From contig NC_133027.1 of assembly GCF_048771995.1 (NCBI RefSeq), forward strand, positions 64,169,501 to 64,233,500: a stretch of 64,000 bases of DNA. The letters are read 5' to 3'. Below the pieces are notes generated by a model, which was not told the DNA's origin, did no database searches, and worked only from the letters and a program-made list of their open reading frames with translations. Shown here piece after piece: positions 25,340 to 36,219 of the stretch (position 1 is its first letter; each line of letters opens with the position of its first letter). Origin of the DNA: Taeniopygia guttata (Eukaryota > Chordata > Aves > Passeriformes > Estrildidae). Made by a program: the position numbers and the translations under genes.

Positions 25340-25490
25340 ATTAATAAACAGACCAACTTCCACCCATAAACTGGATTCTGACATATTCCAAAGGTTATTT
25401 TTTTTCCCTGAGGAAAATGAACTCCTTATTTTCTTTCCTTCTGCTTTGTACTCATTTATCCAGAGAGGATGCTACTTTCTCAGAGTATTA
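25340..25490 (-). mobile_element. Possible distal part of the old CR1 ORF2 relic, antisense
   Basis: AAATTATTAATAAACAGACC, then TTATTTTCTTTCC and TCATTTATCCAGAGAGG resemble, in order, the reverse complement of the region of old CR1 ORF2 that lies just 3' of the block at 25930-26210. A gap of about 440 bases separates them, more than expected from the element alone. Weak; eye alignment only. Confidence 0.35.
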
Positions 25491-25929
25491 CTCTGCTCAG
25501 AATATCAAAGATACTAAAGTGTTACTACATTTAACTCAGACATGCCCTGATGCTTAATGGCATACTTGCATGCAATTAATATGCAGCTGAAGAGATTCCC
25601 AAAGCTGGCTGAATGTGACACCGCTAAGCAGTGAAACAGAGGAAATGGGTGGGGTTTAGGCATCAATTCAACTGAAGCAGGCATTCTGCCAGGCACTGTA
25701 AATCCTATCAGAACAAAGGGAACAAAAAATTCATTCCTTGGTATCTCAGAAATCCACCAATTTTAACAGCTATTTTGAATACAGAGAATGTAAGATCAAA
25801 TCTATCTTCTGCACTGACTCAGAAGGAATACTTGAATCTCAGACTTCTATCTCCTCTCACCACATTTCTAGGGAAATTCCATCCTTTTGTCTCCTTAGTT
25901 GTCACTTCAAGAAGTATCAGTGATTACAT

Positions 25930-26340
25930 ACAGAAATATACTTCATCAACTGGTTTTCATTCATCTATTGTATCATTTATACATTTAAGGAACTAGTGAG
26001 GTGCAATAATCCTTTACAAAATTTGTGTCATTTTTTCCCTACTGTATCATCAAACTCTGTTTCTGAGATTTTTTATAGCTTCTGTATTTTTAATCATCCT
26101 ATCAGCTAAGTTGCCAGGAACTGAAGTAAGTCTTACTGCTCTGTAATTCTCCAGGTTATTATGCAGGCTTTTTATAAGTATAATATTTGCTATCTTCCAA
26201 TGTAATTGCTGACTTAAGTAAGAGAAAAGAAAGTGTGTACTTCAGTTAGTAGCTATTTTACTCTTAAATTCATTAACATGTCTATTAATGCTCCATCCAG
26301 CTTGATGCTGTCCTTAACCCATTGCTTTGCTGGCTTTGGA
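25930..26340 (-). mobile_element. Ancient CR1 ORF2 reverse-transcriptase relic, antisense
   Basis: On the minus strand, 26199 down to 26053 is open for 49 codons and reads WKIANIILIK, then NYRAVRLTSVPGN, the signature order of the CR1-type reverse transcriptase (xWxxANVxPIFKKG, then PxNYRPVSLTSVPGK). After two adjacent stops it continues with HKFCKGLLHLTSSL, the counterpart of the HGFxxGxSCLTNLL block, and then YFCM-like remnants with in-frame stops. It is a dead relic of an old amniote LINE, not a bird-specific young copy. The right-hand boundary (26210-26340) is fading similarity. Confidence 0.8.
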
Positions 26341-28104
26341 GTCTTGAGCAGACTTTTACCTTCCCAGCTGGGTAGGAAGAACTTCAAAGTCTCCTTTACA
26401 TTAAAGATGAAAATCCTTGACTTGACAGTTGTCAAAACTCCATCTCTTGAATAGAACTCTTTCCTTCAGGATCTGCCCTGTCTTAATCTATCAGCTACCA
26501 GTGCTGTGCAGTTTGGGTCAATATTTGTAATGGAAATAGAACATATATATGGAAATAGAACTCCCACATAAAAATATATGGGCAATCCTCCTCATTTGCA
26601 GCAAGTTCTGCCATGTGCCCAACATCTTTTGAATAGAGAATACTGCAGTGACTCTACGTTGGAAACAAAACAGGAGAGAGAACTAAACCAGCCTTCCCTC
26701 CACAGTGGGCAAAGTACTGTACCCTGCAGAAGCAGAGCACAAAGGTCATTGGAGTAGTTTTGGAAAGGCTCTCCCCCATGTTTGCATCTGCCTGGTTGCA
26801 TTCATTTCCTCTAAGTTACTGCCCTGAGTCAGAATACCATCTTAATTACCAGTGCATCAAATTTCTCTTATTTATCTGTCTGACCTTTAATGTTGATTTA
26901 GGAGGACACCATATCAAAAGCCAACTAAACATACTGTTCCAAAATAATAAAGGAAAGCACTGTATGCTGAACTGCTATCAACTCCTTTCTCCAGACTGTG
27001 CAATCCTCATATGCCTTCTGCCAAGTGCTATTGCACAAGAAACCCTTTTATGAAAATACTGGTAATTTCAAGTAAATCAAATAGACTTTGTTACATTCCT
27101 ATGAAAATCTATCAGCTTTACTTCCTAAGTATGGGAGTCTTTCCTAGCTGGTGTAAGACTACCGAATTTTACCATGAAAGGCTCTCTTCTAGATCAAGTC
27201 CTACATCTGACAGCTCTTTATAAAGACAAGCATTATTCCACAATGCCATCGCAAGTTTTATTACAAAAGGACCAAGGGAATCTCACCTTGTTACTACCAT
27301 AATACACATTTATTTAATAAAATCATCAGTCTTAAATCTTCCTGAAATGAACATCATTTCAACAGGTTCTCAGCATCAAGAATCAAGTTCTTAAGTGTTC
27401 ACAAATAGAAAGCATAAAAGGGCAGCAAACATGATTGAATTAAAATTTCCTATGGAATTCAAATTTGTGCATATATTTGGTTGTGGATTTGGGTTTTTTT
27501 CCACAATTCAGTCAACTTTAGTGAAATTTATCATTGATTTTGCAATCTACAGAAAAGTGTACACAGGCAGGTACTTGCTGGGTACAGCATAGTAAGATCT
27601 TTACCTGGAATTTTAAAAGAAAATTTTAAAAACTGGAAAAAAAAATACCATAAAAAAAAAAACCAAAAAAAACCCAAAACTGAGATTATTATTTCTGTTC
27701 ACTACACTCAAAAATCAAACTGTATTTGAAATAAATAGTGAATACATTCATAAATTCTATGTCATATAACAAAAGGAAGCATTTGTTTCATTTAAATTAA
27801 TTTATTGTAATCTCTATCCACAAGTACACTGATTGAAGTGGACAAGAGTAAGTTGCAGCTGGAGATCAGGTGTTAAAAGAAAAACCCACTGAAATGCATA
27901 CATTTGTTCTATATCTGCACTTTTATTACATGCAACAATTGCAAAATGCCATTCAGGAAATGCCATCTCTGAGCTGACTGATAAGATCATTTCCTTATCT
28001 CTTTTTTAGCTCTTGTCATTCCTCCTTGCCATACCAGCCACAAAAAATAGGCCAAGAGGGGGTGGGGATAAGTAACATTTAATAACTCTACTAAAAAAAG
28101 GCAA
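26341..28104. other. Intergenic, nothing firm
   Basis: A small tandem duplication lies near 26528-26562 (ATGGAAATAGAAC twice). A-run/CCC tract at 27637-27678. No gene. Confidence 0.55.
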
Positions 28105-28127
28105 GTGTGTGTGTGTGTGTGTGTGTA

Positions 28128-28158
<31 letters not shown>
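28105..28158 (+). repeat. GT then AT compound dinucleotide microsatellite
   Basis: GT units at 28105-28136 with one TA interruption, followed by AT x11 at 28137-28158. Likely variable in length. Confidence 0.95.
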
Positions 28159-30970
28159 GCTTTAAGAATATACATCTGACTAATTTTTTACCTATCTGTG
28201 CTGACATGTGAAAAAACAATATTCGTAATTATCTGTAAACAAGTGAGTAGTTAAAATGAGTCAGTTTTGCAAGTAGCCTACATGATGCTCCTGATAAGAG
28301 TTTCAGGAATCTACTGGTATCTACAGAGGAACTGAAATATAAATATTAAATAATTACTAAGAATGTATTCCACCTGAGCCAGTAAATGATAACTTTCCAA
28401 TCTGAATTCATCTTCTTACAACAAAGAAAAGACTCTCTGATTCTCATAACAATTTCATGGTGTATCCCAATGCTACCACAAGCCTTGAGAGATAAGGATT
28501 TTCCTGTGTTAAGAAAATCAAGTTATTAAATTGGTCAAAGATGACTCTACCAGAAATGTATTCAAATCTTCTTTATTAATTACCATAGGAATTTAGTTTG
28601 AGAGTCAGATATAAAATTTTACTCAGCTTTCACAGATAAAATATATTATGTACAAAAATTCCCGGTATTTTAATTTAGTAAAACCCCAACAGTACTTAAC
28701 CGAGCAAGTTATTCTCAGTACAGAGAGGAGCTCTGCAGGACTGATTCATTCTTTTACAGTGCATTAGTTTAATCACCTAGGAGATTTCTAACAGGCGATG
28801 AAATCTAAACAGGAGCAGGAACTTCAGTTATCTTTGGATGAACATATTCAGTTTCACATTCTATCCTAGCACTGAGCAAAACAAAACAATTTAAATACAC
28901 TTCAGTTTCATCCACACAATTTATTTGACTTTTATTTGATTTAAAATGGCAGAACCAGATATTGTATCTTAATGCTGCAGTTAGAGTTCAGGTTCTCCTG
29001 TTAATAATTCTCTTGAAATAGAAGCCAACGGGATTTTTACTATCTTTTACTATTCTTTGATATACAGTAATTGCAATAACACAGTAAAATTTGTTTAGGA
29101 TAGACAAGTGAGTCAAACTAATGATTACAACAAATTATAGAGAAGCCTTCTGTTATGCCCTATACCCTTTTGAAAAGAATTTGTTCTATTACACAGCCTC
29201 CCAGTTATCAAGCAATAATCCAAAGAGACTCTCAAGATACAGTGACATATTGTTAGCAGCTCAAACAGAAGTAAACTCTAATGAGCAGTCAAAATCAACA
29301 AACAAATTAATAAAATCCTATTTTCCCTATACAAAGAATACTCTTTACTGGTAAGAAGATACTGGATCAGGCCCAAACTGTAGAAAAACAAAAAAACAGC
29401 TGATAATAAAATAGGATATAATAATCCAAGTTAATAAAATGCATTAAAAAATAATGAATGTTTAATGCTACCTTGACTATTTCCTCTTTTTCCAATGTCT
29501 CTATAAGATCCATATTTTAATAGATCATGTCAGTGTTTATATAAAAAACTACTCTTCTAGGTTAATGGTTTTCATTCCCTTTTTTTTTTTGTGTGTGTGT
29601 GTGTTTCTGCTTTGTAATAGAAGAATTGTTCATAACCAAAGAGCTCAGTCATTAAAAAAATATAACATGCACTCTCTAATTTTAAGACCTGTGTGTAGAA
29701 ATATGTAACTGGGTGCTAACATACAGGAGCATACCGAGAGGAGCCGACATGCAACCAAACTCAACTTACAAAAAAAGTTTTGAGGTTTAAAGTTCAGGCA
29801 GTTCTTGACCCATAGTGGAAGTATGTAGCAGTAAATCTGTATCTCCTACAACTTCCTTCCCATTCTACATGGTGCTGATTGTGTCAGAAGAGACACAGTC
29901 AAGTGTCCTCCCACCTACTCATCAGATGGCTGTGCCATCGAGGGATCATGGTTTTCACTGGAGAGAGGATCCTCTCCCTGCACACATGGGAGGTGAGGAA
30001 AACACTTTCCCATCTGGTTGCATGAAGTCACTTGCAATGGAGATCTGAATCCAGAGAAAGTGGAAATTAGGCTAACATGTGGATGACAGATATTTTGTTG
30101 CCTTAATTCCTAGGTCCAGTATATTTTCATATTGCTTTTAATTGTTGACAAGGAAATTTTACCATAAACTCATTATGCAAATCAAGCAGTAATTGTTAGT
30201 TATAAGGTTAGATGAGTTCCTTCCCCTCATAAAATCAAATTATCTATGCAAGAAAAATACAGACAGGTCTTACCTATTCTATCCATCTTGATCTCTGTGC
30301 ATTTAAACAACAGCTCCATAGGGAAAGGTCCAAGTTAAGGACACAACAGTAGCAACTAATATAGTAAAGAATCAATACAATATTTCTTAAAGTGATCTGT
30401 GAGAAAAACAATAAAGTTGTTAACCTATTCCAGTATGTGCAGTTTTCAGAAATGTCTTCCTAGGTCACTGATAAAGCAAATGTTTGGAGTAGGTTCAAAA
30501 CTGAACTTTCACATAGGAATATTACCCTGTAAAAAGGGAAGGATAGAATATACTTCCACACATAATGTTACAGACACACTTCTAGTAAATAAACCTCCAT
30601 CTGGAGCTCCACGTTTAGGAACTGGATACTGAACTTTGAAAGAATAAATTGCATTTACTTTTAAATATTTTCACAGACATTTTTCACACTGATATAAGAA
30701 TTATGTAAACAGCTGCTAAAATAAATCACCAGTATTTAGGTTGCAAGCTGTCTGGAGTACACACTGTCTTTAACTTTATGGTTGAGAGAACCCTGTGCTG
30801 TGCACCCTGTCACACGGCCCCTCTCGTTACCTGTTTCAACTGCAGCACTCAGTGGAAATGGGGATCTCAGTGCACAGATCCTTAAAATGCTTACATAAAT
30901 TTTAAGATATTACACCTGCCAGAAGACCTTGTACATTAATTAAAGATAGCAAAGTCCAACAAAAATTCAG
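28159..30970. other. Intergenic, T/GT tract at 29581-29604 only
   Basis: T run followed by seven GT units; otherwise unremarkable AT-rich DNA with only short random frames (under 80 codons). Confidence 0.55.
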
Positions 30971-31045
30971 ATTCCCATTGTACAGTCAGAGAAATAATGC
31001 TCCAGAGGCTAGTTAAATAATTAGGTCAAGGATTCCTTGACCCGT
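30971..31045 (+). mobile_element. Possible MIR-like SINE fragment
   Basis: CCCATTGTACAGTCAGAGAA, then CTCCAGAGGCTAGTTAAATA and TTAGGTCAAGGATTC follow the MIR core order (CCCATTTTACAGATGAGGAA, CTCAGAGAGGTTAAGTAA, CCAAGGTCAC). Diverged; recognised by eye. Confidence 0.45.
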
Positions 31046-33135
31046 GTCACAAAATCATTTATCCAACCATAAATCCAGATAAGCTTTTGTATTGTGATTC
31101 TTGGTACAAATTGTGACGGGGAACAGAAGATACACTACTTCAATGCATCTGTGTACTAGTTCAAAGTCATATTCAAAGATTACCATCAAGAAATTAATTC
31201 TGGGGCTGACCAGAGTTAGATTCACAAAATACCTGCTTGACTCTGTAGCCAAATATTTAAAGCAGCATTTGAACATTCAGTTCTTAAAATAAACCCTTCT
31301 TCCACTGCTGAACTTAGTAAGGTGCTGTGGAGTACATGTATAACCATCTAAATAGTGACCAACCATTCATTACTTGGTCATAAAATAATTGAAAAAGGCA
31401 CTGTACTTACATCTCTCTCTCAGGACTTCACATCAGTAAACAGCAGTACATGAAATAATCATTCTGAATTCTCGTCTCCTTAATAGCTGTGGCAGTCCTT
31501 ACTGTTTCACAGGTTTAATTCAGCTGTTGCATGACCATCATTATTTCCAAACAAGGAGATCACATCTCCACCCCTCTTGATGGGATTTTTCATTTTGTGA
31601 AATCTATGTAAATATTTCTCAGTAGAAGCTGGAATGCCACATGTCCCATCCCCCCAGGTGAAGAAAATCCATTATTGGCCTCCCAGTGTTTGGGCTCTCA
31701 CTTCAAGCATGACACTGAGGATAAATGAAACGTGACAGTCACAGAGGGATTTATTTTAACAGTTCTGTTTACGTCCAAGCTCCATGACAGACTCTAAGGA
31801 ATAACTTAAAGAACTAAAATGAGGGTCAAGGCAGAGAGAAGCCTACAGAGAACCAACAGGAAATATCAGGCACAGGGACTTTGATGGAATTCACCCTATC
31901 CAAAAATGACACACAGTGTTTCTGTGCCACTCAGATTCTTAGGAAGCCTGCCTGTATCATGTGAAGAACCCTCAGTAGCTAGTACCTCCAGAGAGGTGTA
32001 TTGCACTTCACGGATGTGTCTACTCAGGTCCCAAGACAGTGCAATCAAATTAATGTAGAACATGGATCTAGTTAATAAGTCCTGCCCTTCAGCAGACAAA
32101 TATCATATTAGCAGTGTTATAGTGGGAGCACAAGATATTAATAGGGTTATACAATCTGGCAGTCTCCACATTGCATCGCATTCTGAAGTATACATGTGCT
32201 AAATCTCGCCTGGTATACTTTTTAAAAAAATTTTAATATCTCTGACACTCCAGCAAACACTCCCATCCCATTGCCCACAGAACACTTTAAGAACAAGCAC
32301 ACTTTATTTTAAAACCTTGGGACCTGACTTCAGGAAATTGTCTCAATCCAAATACACTTTGCTGAGTTTAAATTCAAAGCTTGGAGCAAGGCTCGTCGGG
32401 TAATGAACCTCAGAGGCTATTAATCCACAACCTACAATTTGTAAATGTGCAGGATACTGACTCAGTAGAAAAAAATAATTTTAAACATCTGTGGTATTCT
32501 TTCAATTCCAGATTAATTACACTGCTCAGATTGTAATGTTAGCCAGAAATTTCAAGTCTCTCCATTGCTATGTAGAGAATGCTGCAGTTTCCTTTGTGTT
32601 TATCACTGCTCTGCTACAGTAGGAGGCTTCTTGTCCAACACAAGCTTGTGTTCAGTTCTGTGTCCTACATTATTCCAGAGCTCACCTTTCCTGCCTTTTC
32701 TTTCTCTCTTTGTCTGAAGTCCTTCTGAAACTCTTTGTTACACAGCACTAATTATTATTATTACTACTTTTAAGACAAAGGCTGTGTACATACCCCCACA
32801 TCACTCCATCAAAATGGTGATATAAATTAAAATCCAAACAGGCTGTTTAATCCTTTTGAGAAGCTAATAATTATTTTCAATCAGCAAAGACTATTCTGCC
32901 ATTCCAAAGAATGATTAATGAGAGCAAATGTGTTTGTAATTTATTAGCAGCAGCTTGGGGTGTGGGGGGAACAACTTAGGAATGGCAGCCATAGCATCAA
33001 CATCTGATGATGTGAAGGCACTTCTGTTGCATATTATAAAGTCAAACATAAGGCTGCCTCTTTGGTGATTTATACTCTGCACAGTGATACCAAATGCCTG
33101 GATTTTTTTCATTAATGGCTTTGCAATTTTTGAGG
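31046..33135. other. Intergenic, nothing recognised
   Basis: AT-rich. A homeodomain-word-rich stretch (AATAATTATT, GATTAATGAG, TAATTTATTAG) at 32865-32950 could be a conserved non-coding element, but this cannot be judged without alignment. Confidence 0.45.
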
Positions 33136-33187
33136 TTTTTTTTGTTTTGTTTTGTTTTTTGTTTTTTTGTTTTTTTTTTTTTTTTGT
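33136..33187 (+). repeat. T-rich tract with TTTTG units
   Basis: T8 G, then TTTTG-type units and T runs up to T17. It explains the Phe-rich and Lys-rich frames seen on the two strands here, which are not genes. Confidence 0.9.
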
Positions 33188-33459
33188 AGAACTGTCATGG
33201 AAAAAAAAGAAATCAACAAGTATGTACATCTTCCACAACACTCGCTCACCCATCAGTATTCATCAACACATGCTTCTCAAAGAACAGAAGTATATCACAA
33301 TAAAACAGGAGGGAAAAGGCAAACAAGCAGAAGGAAAGCAGAGGATTGACTGGACTGAGATAGGAGGTGCATTAAATCCCTCTATCACAGTACCTGGTGA
33401 AATAGCTATATGTCCTGCACACAGTATAGTGTCTGAGAACTCTGTAGACTTGAATATGT

Positions 33460-33530
33460 AATTTCATTTCCACAACATCCTTGCAAGAACGGAGTATATC
33501 CATGTCAAAAACAGGAAATTGAGAGAAGGC
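33460..33530 (+). mobile_element. Possible MIR-like SINE fragment
   Basis: ATTTCATTTCCACAACATCC, TTGCAAGAACGGAGTATAT, then AAAAACAGGAAATTGAGAG follow the order of the MIR core (CTCACAACAACCCTATGAGG, TACTATTAT, ACAGATGAGGAAACTGAGG). Diverged; low to moderate support. Confidence 0.4.
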
Positions 33531-34359
33531 AGGGCTGAAAATTCCTTAAACCACATTATGTTCTTACCTGTTCACTTAGTTGCCTAAATATTGCTAGAAA
33601 CTTACTCTTGAGGTTAGACCCCCCCACAAGAGGACTTTGACAATTAAGTGGGACTTTATGTGCCTGGATAATCTACCTGACAGTAGCCAGACTCAGCTTT
33701 CATTTTGACCTGAAAGTACCTTGCTTCTCAAGCACGGAGCTTTCCCCTGGTCTAAACTGCAATGAAATTTAGAAACTAGAAAGGCAATTCCTATCAAAGC
33801 ATTGCATTTCTCAAATACAATAATACATGCAGTACATCTAAAGGTACAAAAATCAAGCCTGGGGTGTTTCACACACATTCTACTTGTTGTAGGGGCAAGA
33901 AGAATGTCTGCAGATGCAGAAAATCCTCAAAATGCAAAACAACAACATTTTTCCATGCAAAAAGATATCTGTGGGAATATTCAAGTTGATACTAAACCAC
34001 CTCTGAATGGATAGCATATTCCTCCCAAACAAGTGATAGGACCAAGCTGGAACTATCTGAAACCCCTATCTCTTGCCTCCCTCCCAGGAGGGTGTTTCAT
34101 TGATAGCTGGGATCAGTAGCAGCACCATCTACCCCTTCTTTTGATGTTGTGTCACTATGCAGAAAAAAAAAAACAAAACTGAAATAACCAGAAGGAAAAA
34201 TTAAGTGCAGCATCACAGCATCTCTCTTCTCCCTTCTAGTAGCCCCAAAATCTTGTTTTTCTTCTTTGTCTTTACCTTTCTATTAATGTAGAGGGATGAG
34301 AGGGAAAGCAATCATTACCCATTTTATAAATAATCAATTATTCCTGACAATTTAGTGCT
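33531..34359. other. Intergenic, nothing recognised
   Basis: A C7 run near 33620 and an A run at 34163-34173; no coding signal. Confidence 0.55.
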
Positions 34360-34881
34360 TGAGGGACCCCATCTGGAGCACTGTGTCTTGTTTGGAGTTC
34401 CCTAGGACAAAATGGATACTTACAAACAGAAAAGTTCCATCACTCTGGTGAAGCACATGACATAGGACAAGAAGCTGAGGAAACTGGATTTGTTCAACCT
34501 AGATAAAAGGCATAAGGAGAGTCTAGTTTCTATTTTCAGCTTCCTAAACAAACAGGGTAAAAGATACAGAGAGAAGACAGAGACAGGTTCTTCCCAGCAG
34601 TGCATAGCAAAAGGCCAAGACGTAATTCTCAAAACTTACATCATGGGAGACTGAAATGACATGCAAAAGGGAAAAAAAAAAAAAAAACATAAGAAGAATA
34701 GGCAGAAAAAGGAACAGGCTCACAAAGAGGTCATGAGACTTCCATTCTTGGTAATATTCAAAGTTTTCCTGGACACGATCCTAAGCAATTTTACCAAATG
34801 TTAGCATCACTTTGAGCAGGAGAGGGTTGACCAGATAACTCCTAAAGATGCTCTCTGTCCTAGCCCATTCAATGACTCTGC
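34360..34881 (+). mobile_element. CR1 LINE, 3' about 520 bases, sense orientation
   Basis: Blocks follow the CR1 3' end in order: CATCTGGAGCACTGTGTCTTG, GAAGCACATGACATAGGACA, GAGGAAACTGGATTTGTTC, CAGTGCATAGCAAAAGGCCAAG, GGAACAGGCTCACAAAGAGG, TTCAAAGTTTTCCTGGACACG, GAGCAGGAGAGGGTTGACC and finally ATTCAATG ACTCTG, a worn version of the terminal ATTCTATG octamers. These correspond to the C-terminal ORF2 codons plus 3' UTR. Truncated at its 5' end, internally expanded at an A16 run (34672-34687), many stops: an old dead copy. Confidence 0.9.
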
Positions 34882-36160
34882 ACAGACTTTCTTATAATAT
34901 GATAATTAGGAAGATGCAAGTTTGAAGTGATGCAAAAATAAGAAGGATATGACACACAGGATGACCTTTGGTGCTCAACTTTACATCCGCATGTTGAGGA
35001 AGAAATGCCTTAGCTGATGAGATGTTTTCCAACTTATGCAACAGTTCCTGCACAAAGGACAAATGAACGACAAATCACAAGGTTTTCTGAGCAACCAGAA
35101 AAAAATTAAGATAAATAATTCCAAAGAAATTCCCCATGCAAACCTGGCAGTTTCTGTTCAAGGCAGACATAACCCACATAGGCACTGAATGTGGCAGCAT
35201 TACAGGAATAACACCTTCCTAAGAACGGACTAGTCTTGTAGCATTTTGCCTGTATGTTAGACACAGATACACTTCCTTCACATCAACTATCAAGTGGCAT
35301 GCATGACTTCTTGTTCCACCTCATTCTTACTTAACCAATGTATTTGCATTGAACAGAACAAGCAAAAAAAAACCTTGGGGGAGTTTTTTGTATGTCAAGC
35401 TATGAATCATATTTTTTGGCCCTTCTTTTATAATCAGAGGGTACTGGCCACAGCTGGAAGCAGAACACAGCTCCGTTCAGATCAACGGTCTGCTCTGATA
35501 TGACAAATTCTGTGTTTTCATTCTGTTCCCTTTGATGTCTCTCTCTTCTCAAGCCTCATCTTGTTTTCATTCTATACATTGTATTTGGTGAATTAGACTA
35601 CAAAGTCTTGCAGAAGACATTGGTTTGAACAAGACTTCAAAAAATGGCTTAGTGCATCTGGATACCTCCAGTTGTCTGACACTTTAATATAACTGGATTT
35701 TTACAAAATGATGGACACCTGCTCTCTGAAAATCAGACTCCTCTTAAGCTGTATGAAGATATGCACCACAGAAGTGACACACCTGAAACTAATAGACACT
35801 TTTGAAAAATCCTGTGCCTTTACTGTGATTGATAGAGAACTGTGTGCATTTACAGCAGCCTTTTAAGAAAGAGCCACATGTCTGGCTCAAGGGTAACAGC
35901 CCCATCAGTTTCATATGCAACAACCTATCATAGCGCACCACTATGTTAATCCATTCTGAATAAATGAGAAGAGTGCTAAATTTTTAATGAACAGTGTTTC
36001 CACCTGTCTCAAAATAATGAAAGAATGGAAAGCTGTTCTTAGAATTTTACAGACAGCAAGAGTAATTAGATAGTATTGGCACCTATAACCTTGGACTGAT
36101 CACACCATCACATTTTGTGCAGAAAGAGGAATTTTTTTTAATGGATCAATTTTCCTAAAA
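34882..36160. other. Intergenic, nothing recognised
   Basis: Unremarkable AT-rich DNA; an A9 run at 35364-35372. Confidence 0.55.
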
Positions 36161-36219
36161 GGAAATGATTCCTTGATGATGAGGAAATGATTCCTTGATG
36201 ATAAGGAAATGATTACTCA
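36161..36219 (+). repeat. 22-base tandem repeat, about 2.7 copies
   Basis: Units start at 36161, 36183 and 36205, each GGAAATGATTCCTTGATGAT plus two bases; the first two copies differ only at one of those bases and the third is partial. GGAAATGATTCC contains a near-palindrome (GGAA...TTCC). Confidence 0.95.

Noticed and set aside
33084..33461. 125-codon plus-strand frame starting with a hydrophobic Phe-rich segment
   Set aside because: The apparent membrane segment is the T/TTTTG tract at 33136-33187.
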